This document shows, in pieces, positions 15,183 to 19,602 of a DNA stretch of 19,602 nucleotides. The DNA is from JAGOTP01 sp964443315. GTDB taxonomy: Bacteria; Patescibacteriota; Patescibacteriia; 2-12-FULL-60-25. The stretch's first letter is position 1. Each line of letters opens with the position of its first letter. The stretch spans positions 1 to 19,602 of the forward strand of contig CAYUCP010000013.1 of the NCBI GenBank assembly GCA_964443315.1, in the 5' to 3' direction. The notes under the pieces were generated by a model. The model was given only the letters and a program-made list of their open reading frames with translations, was not told where the DNA came from and searched no databases. The position numbers and the translations under genes are program-made.

Positions 15183-16004
15183 ATGATCCACTTCGTGACG
15201 TATCACGTTGATCTTAAGAAGCAAACTGATGGAAAAGGAGAAGCAAAAACACTGAATACCTCGGAAAAGATTCGTTGGTATCTCTCCTATCACGCATCAG
15301 AAGTCGATCATAAAACGATGATCGATATTCTTTTTGCATCGATCGACATCCATCACCCAGGCTCTAAAAAAACCATTCTGACCGATGAACGAACTGAATT
15401 TCAGCTGAAGGATTCGTCCGTACAGATTCAACGTGGGGCAGTCGATAGCCGTCAGATCATTCTCTCAAGAACGAAACTTCAACTAGCGTTTCTCGAGGCA
15501 CACACCAACGATGATCACATCGCCTTTGTAGATACTGACATGATCTTGAATCAATCGCTTGATTCGATTATTTCACGCGATTTTGATATCGGACTCACCT
15601 ACCGCCCAAGCAAAGACATGCCGATTAATGGCGGGCTCATGTTTATTCATGGAAGTCATCGCACAAAAGCAATTACGTTTTTCCGTAAATTCCTAGAGAC
15701 CTTCGAAACGAGCTATTCAGATCAAGCTGTCTGGTGGGGAGACCAGTCAGCTCTTCAAGAGTGCTGCGCGCTTGATCCAAAAGCGTTGCCAGAGGAGGAT
15801 ACCGTCAAAACGATTCCAGACGGAACACGAGTTCTCCTCTTACCATGCGATCGGTACAATTTCCGACCGAGAAGTCGTTTCGATTTACTGCACACAAAAC
15901 AACGCACCATTCTACACTTCATGAGCACAACCAAGCGTTGGATGCCGTTCTACTGGAGTCTCTATTCCTCGCGTCTTGGACGTAAGCTCGTGACCCTCTT
16001 CTAA
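15183..16004 (+). CDS. Putative GT-A-fold glycosyltransferase with a DxD motif
   Basis: A 273-residue protein with a probable nucleotide-diphospho-sugar transferase fold. The metal-binding DxD is FVDTDMIL (115-122, D117 and D119). IGLTYRP (136-142), PINGGLMFI (147-155) and WWGDQSAL (184-191) follow in the order seen in retaining GT-A enzymes such as GT8-like families, and ILHFMS (243-248) supplies a late conserved histidine often used for metal binding. The N-terminal strand is MIHFVTYHVD, with a conserved LSRTKLQLAFLEA helix before the DxD. I cannot assign a CAZy family or donor. No membrane segment is seen. It lies 3 bp after one methyltransferase and 3 bp before another; the ATG is preceded by GCCT. 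Confidence 0.75.
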   Translation: MIHFVTYHVDLKKQTDGKGEAKTLNTSEKIRWYLSYHASEVDHKTMIDILFASIDIHHPGSKKTILTDERTEFQLKDSSVQIQRGAVDSRQIILSRTKLQLAFLEAHTNDDHIAFVDTDMILNQSLDSIISRDFDIGLTYRPSKDMPINGGLMFIHGSHRTKAITFFRKFLETFETSYSDQAVWWGDQSALQECCALDPKALPEEDTVKTIPDGTRVLLLPCDRYNFRPRSRFDLLHTKQRTILHFMSTTKRWMPFYWSLYSSRLGRKLVTLF

Positions 16005-16007
16005 CCT

Positions 16008-16952
16008 ATGTCTTGGTTTACGCGACAATCCTCGTCTTACCACACGCTCGATCCATACCAAGGCCTCTCGCATCCGGTAAAGTTGCTTTACTTAGCGATA
16101 AATAAAGCAAATAACTTGTGTTCAACGCCCAGCGATCGTTCCGTATTTCAGGTTCAGCCCTTCACTCATCGTGAGCCTGAACCACTGTTCCCCTTCCTTA
16201 ACCCACAGGATTCACCTTCGCGGAAGCTGTGTAATCTGTTTTGGATGAGCCTCCCTTGGGCAGAAATACAAACACAATTGAACGGACAGATCCATGCCTT
16301 TGATATTGGTTGTGGCGCGGGGAATTATGGGCCGTTTCTTGAAACACATTCAGGAAATCGCCTCGCTTCGTATACTGGTATCGATGTAGAAGCGAATCCG
16401 CTCTGGGAAAAGTTGCAGACAGAGCGTCCTAACTTCTATCAATTTCATCGCTTTCAAGGAAAAGATATTCGCCCATTCTTTTCAGACAAAACAAACTTTA
16501 TTCTGAGCCAGTCAGCGCTCGAACACATTCCAGAAGACGTGACCTTCTTTGAACAACTCCAAGAGTTCATCGAACGCCGGGAGCAGCCAACGATACAGGT
16601 CCATCTATTCCCCGCCGCGGATACCTATTCGCTGTATCCATTTCATGGAATTCGCCAATATACGCCCCGCACGATCGCAAAACTACTCAAGTCATTCGAC
16701 CGTACGACCTCACAGTTTGCCGTGTATACACTTGGCGCAGAAGCCAGCATTCAAGTGCACCGTGACTTTATTTTCCAAGGTTTTTTGCGTAAAACACGCG
16801 ATGTACGCAAAGAACAAGCCGAAGCGTACAAAACCGCCGGCGAACAGGCGCTCCGCGACGATCTTCGTACAAAAGACACGAATCACCCATCATTTTACGC
16901 GCTCGTGATTCAGTCGTACACCGCAAAACCTCTGCCACCTATCTCACGCTGA
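16008..16952 (+). CDS. Class I SAM-dependent methyltransferase (314 aa)
   Basis: A larger methyltransferase of 314 residues. SAM motif I is complete, AFDIGCGAGNYGPFL (97-111), followed by YTGIDVEANP (122-131), an FILSQSALEHIPEDV block and a TPRTIAKLL helix. The first ~95 residues have no recognisable domain. The protein continues past the core into a basic C-terminal tail rich in K, R and D. It ends the plus-strand operon; its last 9 bp overlap the end of the convergent minus-strand gene and no intrinsic terminator is visible. The start is ATG preceded by AACCT, 3 bp after the previous stop. Role in glycan methylation is inferred from position only. Confidence 0.82.
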   Translation: MSWFTRQSSSYHTLDPYQGLSHPVKLLYLAINKANNLCSTPSDRSVFQVQPFTHREPEPLFPFLNPQDSPSRKLCNLFWMSLPWAEIQTQLNGQIHAFDIGCGAGNYGPFLETHSGNRLASYTGIDVEANPLWEKLQTERPNFYQFHRFQGKDIRPFFSDKTNFILSQSALEHIPEDVTFFEQLQEFIERREQPTIQVHLFPAADTYSLYPFHGIRQYTPRTIAKLLKSFDRTTSQFAVYTLGAEASIQVHRDFIFQGFLRKTRDVRKEQAEAYKTAGEQALRDDLRTKDTNHPSFYALVIQSYTAKPLPPISR

Positions 16953-18050
16953 AACAACTCGCATAAACGCTTCGTAGGTCTTTTCTGGGGCATGGCGCTC
17001 TTCGACCAATGCTCGACTTCGCTCCCCCATCGAGAGTAAACGCTCACGATCCGAGGCGACAGTAGAAAGAGCGCGTACCAAATCCTCCACGTCCCCTGAT
17101 CGGAATACCGATCCGTTCTCTCCTTCGACGATGTAGCATTTTGTTCCATTTTGATCGGAACAGATCACAGGCAATCCAAAACTCATCGCTTCTAGCAGGG
17201 AAACAGCTGCCGGCTCACGAGCGCTTGGTAATACGTACATGTCTGCCCAGCGGTACTCAGCCTGCATGTCTGACCATGACAAATCGAGGCGAATGGAAAT
17301 ACGCGATTCAAGACCCGCTTCTCGAATCAGACGTTGAATCAACTCTAGCTGCTCTGGCTCGCCGCGCTGTCCAACTAAGTGGAGTTCGTACGAGAAATCC
17401 GCCTTCATCTTCTGTAACGCCTGAAGTAACAATTGCTGGTTTTTTCGCGCTTGAAATTTGGCAACACAGAGAATGCGAACTGGACCCGTTCTCCCTGCTC
17501 GGTTAACAGGAGTCGCATCCACCGCATGTGAAAATGGAATATAATATAAATTTGTATTCTGATTTGGATACCGTGGATCACCTAACAACGGCGTGATCAC
17601 CTTTGCCTTAAACCAGCGATCGGAGAAGGCCACCAGACCGCTTTTTGGTTGCTTACGGTATTTATCAATTTGTAGATGAACAATGCTCTTCTTTCCCATG
17701 AGACGAGCAAAAACCAATCCTAACAAAGAGAAGCTGCTATCGATGTTTTTGATCACCACCACGTCTGCCCGGCTTTGACGCATCACACGCCACAAGTGGG
17801 TGATTGGCGGAAACCCGTAGCGTAGCTCAAATCTGTCCTTCAAAAGAGAGGTTGTTTCACGATGAAACAACCGTTTTATCAGACGATACAGACTCGAATA
17901 CCCAAGCACGATCGGCTCGACTACATCGTGACGCTCGGTTGGAATGGTGTATAAGACAGCGGCCCGCACCTCATGACCATGTATGCACAGCTCTTTCAGC
18001 GATTCGTAATAATTGTTATGCAAACGCGGCATCAAAAAGAGGAACCGCAT
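16944..18050 (-). CDS. Glycosyltransferase family 4-type (GT-B)
   Basis: A 368-residue GT-B glycosyltransferase. The N-terminal lobe opens with MRFLFLMPRLHNNYYESLKEL and contains the ADVVVIKN strand. The donor lobe has VRILCVAKFQARKNQQLLL (191-209), YELHLVGQRGE (221-231) and the retaining-GT4 EX7E motif E279-E287 (EPAAVSLLE), followed by GLPVICSD. It is expected to transfer a nucleotide-activated sugar to a growing glycan at the membrane face. The ATG at 18050 is chosen because it begins the first beta strand and sits 8 bp after the upstream stop; the frame is open to about 18083 but would overlap that gene. It is the last gene of the right-hand minus-strand group and converges on the central operon. 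Confidence 0.9.
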   Translation of the reverse strand: MRFLFLMPRLHNNYYESLKELCIHGHEVRAAVLYTIPTERHDVVEPIVLGYSSLYRLIKRLFHRETTSLLKDRFELRYGFPPITHLWRVMRQSRADVVVIKNIDSSFSLLGLVFARLMGKKSIVHLQIDKYRKQPKSGLVAFSDRWFKAKVITPLLGDPRYPNQNTNLYYIPFSHAVDATPVNRAGRTGPVRILCVAKFQARKNQQLLLQALQKMKADFSYELHLVGQRGEPEQLELIQRLIREAGLESRISIRLDLSWSDMQAEYRWADMYVLPSAREPAAVSLLEAMSFGLPVICSDQNGTKCYIVEGENGSVFRSGDVEDLVRALSTVASDRERLLSMGERSRALVEERHAPEKTYEAFMRVVSA

Positions 18051-18058
18051 AGCTTCAA

Positions 18059-18721
18059 CTAGACAACTTCCATCACGCCCCACACCTCACCCCAGTTCAC
18101 TTGATACGATGTAAGCTTCCAGCCTGCCTCTTTGAGCTCAGCTTGGAGCGTTTCAAGCGTATACTCGATAAAATGGGTGTTATCTAAGCGATAGTCGTAC
18201 CCATGAAGTTTTTTATACATCGCTGTCCAGTCACGATCAATCATGGGGACGCGGAACAGAATCTTCGAACTCACCTTCTTCAGGCTCTGTAAAAAGGCGA
18301 CGCGATGCTCGATATGCTCCAAGACGTTCGAGAGCACGATGACGTCAAAGCGCTCGGTAAATGGATAGACCGTTGCATCTCCTACTAAAAATTCTAGATT
18401 ATCTCGCGAAAAGCGCTTTTTCGCTTTCGCAACATTCGCTTCACGAATATCAATTCCAACGACCTGCTTCGCTTTCGCAGCCATGTCGTAGGCAAGGAAG
18501 CCATTTCCACACCCAAGATCTAGCACTCGTTCATGTGACTCAATCCGATCAGCAAAGAACCGATGATAATCCATGATCGCATGCTTCGGATGGATCCCCG
18601 TCTCAAGCGCCGATGCGTACTCCGAAATCTTGTGGTAGCTATAGTTATGCAAGCGGATAAATCGATCGAGCAAAAACTTGGTGATTTTCGGACTCCGCTT
18701 CAAAAGCGTATTGAGACTCAT
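18059..18721 (-). CDS. Class I SAM-dependent methyltransferase
   Basis: A 220-residue methyltransferase with intact motifs: VLDLGCGNGFLAYDM (66-80, SAM loop), VVGIDIREANV (87-97), EFLVGDATVYPF (110-121) and VIVLSNVLEHIEHR (127-140). The N-terminal region (1-60) is helical and basic, and the C-terminus carries MYKKLHGYDYRLDNTHFIEY-type residues that may contact the acceptor. It starts by ATGA overlap with the upstream GT4 gene and lies 8 bp before the downstream GT4 gene, so it is sandwiched between two glycosyltransferases in one transcript. That placement suggests methylation of the sugar added by one of them; the target is not known. Confidence 0.88.
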   Translation of the reverse strand: MSLNTLLKRSPKITKFLLDRFIRLHNYSYHKISEYASALETGIHPKHAIMDYHRFFADRIESHERVLDLGCGNGFLAYDMAAKAKQVVGIDIREANVAKAKKRFSRDNLEFLVGDATVYPFTERFDVIVLSNVLEHIEHRVAFLQSLKKVSSKILFRVPMIDRDWTAMYKKLHGYDYRLDNTHFIEYTLETLQAELKEAGWKLTSYQVNWGEVWGVMEVV

Positions 18722-19602
18722 ACAGAAGAAGAATGAAGAACAGAGGAGAAAATGGCAAGTAATCGCTCCATATGAATAGGGAAGGCGAACTCATGCGTTG
18801 CGCGACTTCTCGCCGCTTCACCCAATCGCTCACGCAGGCCAACGTCTTTCATGAGACGCTCAAGCGCTTCGGCAAGAGCGGTTACATCTTTCGGAGGAAC
18901 AATGAATCCCGTTTCGTTGTGAGTAATCAGATCCGGCACACCCCCCACATTCGTCGCGACCGAAGCAATTCCGTACGACATCGCTTCTAAGAGCACATTC
19001 GGACACCCTTCCCAGAGAGAACTAAGAAGAAAGACATCTGCTGATCGAAAGAATGGGACCACTTCGGGAGGCGGCACGTGTCCGTGGAAACGGACGACCG
19101 ACTCAAGGCCCGCCTCGTGAACATAAGCTTCAAGCTCCTTCTTCAACACTCCATCTCCAATCAGATGAAGCTGAAACGGACCAATGTCTTTTCTTACAAG
19201 CTGTTTCAACGCTTGCAAAAGGCCCATCTGCCACTTCTGCTCCACGCAACGACCAACCGTTAACAGCTGAAGAACCGATCCGCTCGACACATGAGCTTCG
19301 CTCGGAATAGACACGCCGTTCAATAAAACGCTGACCTTCGGAGAAAGACGTGCATCGTAGCGAAGCAAGGACCTACGAACCTCGCTCGACACAGCGATGA
19401 CGTGATCGACTCTCCGGTTCGTCACCCGATCCCACCATTTAAATTTCCATGTCTTTTTCTCAGCCGTATTTGCTTCGCGGATAATGAATCTGATGCGGGC
19501 TGGAACAAACAAACTCAACAACCGGCTAAGCGCATTCGCTTCATTTAAGGTCGAGTAGACCAGATCGATCTTCTCTTGCTTGATAAAGCGACGCAACGCA
19601 CA
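18718..19602 (-). CDS. Glycosyltransferase family 4-type, 5' end beyond the window
   Basis: The frame is open to the right edge, so the N-terminal part is missing; about 294 residues are visible. A TTG at 19596 is not taken as the start, because the visible sequence begins inside the acceptor lobe (RRFIKQEKIDLVYSTLNEAN). Diagnostic GT4 features are VSVLLNGVSIP at the hinge, LLTVGRCVEQKW, FQLHLIGDGVLKKELE, VRFHGHVPPPEVVPFF, and the EX7E motif in EGCPNVLLEAMSYG, followed by GGVPDLI and GFIVPPKD. This is a confident retaining GT-B glycosyltransferase. Its stop overlaps the methyltransferase start by 4 bp, so the three right-hand genes are one transcriptional unit whose promoter is off-window. 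Confidence 0.9.
   Translation of the reverse strand, partial: CALRRFIKQEKIDLVYSTLNEANALSRLLSLFVPARIRFIIREANTAEKKTWKFKWWDRVTNRRVDHVIAVSSEVRRSLLRYDARLSPKVSVLLNGVSIPSEAHVSSGSVLQLLTVGRCVEQKWQMGLLQALKQLVRKDIGPFQLHLIGDGVLKKELEAYVHEAGLESVVRFHGHVPPPEVVPFFRSADVFLLSSLWEGCPNVLLEAMSYGIASVATNVGGVPDLITHNETGFIVPPKDVTALAEALERLMKDVGLRERLGEAARSRATHEFAFPIHMERLLAIFSSVLHSSSV

Noticed and set aside
19594..19596. TTG at 19596 as the true start of the right-edge glycosyltransferase
   Set aside because: The frame stays open to the edge and the visible part lacks the N-terminal strand of the GT-B fold, so the gene is truncated by the window.
1..19602. tRNA genes, rRNA, CRISPR arrays, insertion sequences
   Set aside because: No cloverleaf-like segment, repeat-spacer array, transposase or terminal inverted repeat was seen; intergenic space totals only a few hundred bases.

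Overview
The window is bacterial and very gene-dense: 21 coding regions (19 complete, plus one cut at each edge), almost no intergenic space, no RNA genes, no mobile elements and no CRISPR. Base composition is near 50% GC by eye. TGA is used as a stop (for example at 7064-7066 and 16950-16952), so the common recoded TGA codes do not apply. Starts lack Shine-Dalgarno sequences almost throughout and instead carry T at position -1, often as CCTATG. The phylum cannot be settled from this sequence. SD-poor starts, tight packing and a large glycan cluster around a lone infB would fit a candidate-phyla (Patescibacteria/CPR) or similar environmental genome, but that is only inference.

Left part (1-5039), all minus strand. 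Positions 1-380 hold trxA followed by the first 17 codons of trxB, a thioredoxin/thioredoxin reductase pair with its own promoter at about 421-449. Positions 473-3375 hold infB (translation initiation factor IF-2) followed by an FkbM-type methyltransferase and a clear intrinsic terminator. Positions 3459-5039 hold an NAD-dependent sugar epimerase/dehydratase and a class I methyltransferase. A 121-bp divergent spacer (5040-5160) separates this arm from the plus-strand arm and has one plausible promoter facing each way.

Central part (5161-16952), plus strand: a compact run of twelve genes with short gaps or overlaps that looks like one operon. Its order is gmd and fcl (GDP-mannose to GDP-L-fucose), a GT-B-like glycosyltransferase, a methyltransferase, wzm and wzt (ABC polysaccharide exporter with a C-terminal extension on the ATPase), an asparagine-synthase-family amidotransferase, a TylF-type O-methyltransferase, a polysaccharide pyruvyl transferase family protein, a methyltransferase, a DxD-type glycosyltransferase and a final methyltransferase.

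Right part (16944-19602), minus strand: GT4 glycosyltransferase (5' end outside the window), methyltransferase, GT4 glycosyltransferase. This group converges on the central operon with a 9-bp overlap of the two terminal genes.

Together the genes describe synthesis and ABC-dependent export of a surface polysaccharide that probably contains L-fucose and is heavily decorated: seven methyltransferases, one pyruvyl transferase-like enzyme and one possible amidotransferase. No priming phosphoglycosyltransferase, ligase or chain-length protein is visible, so the full locus must continue outside or use genes elsewhere. The two observations I rate highest are the consistent SD-less (C)CT-ATG start context and the unusually high number of methyltransferases beside a Wzt that carries a C-terminal domain.
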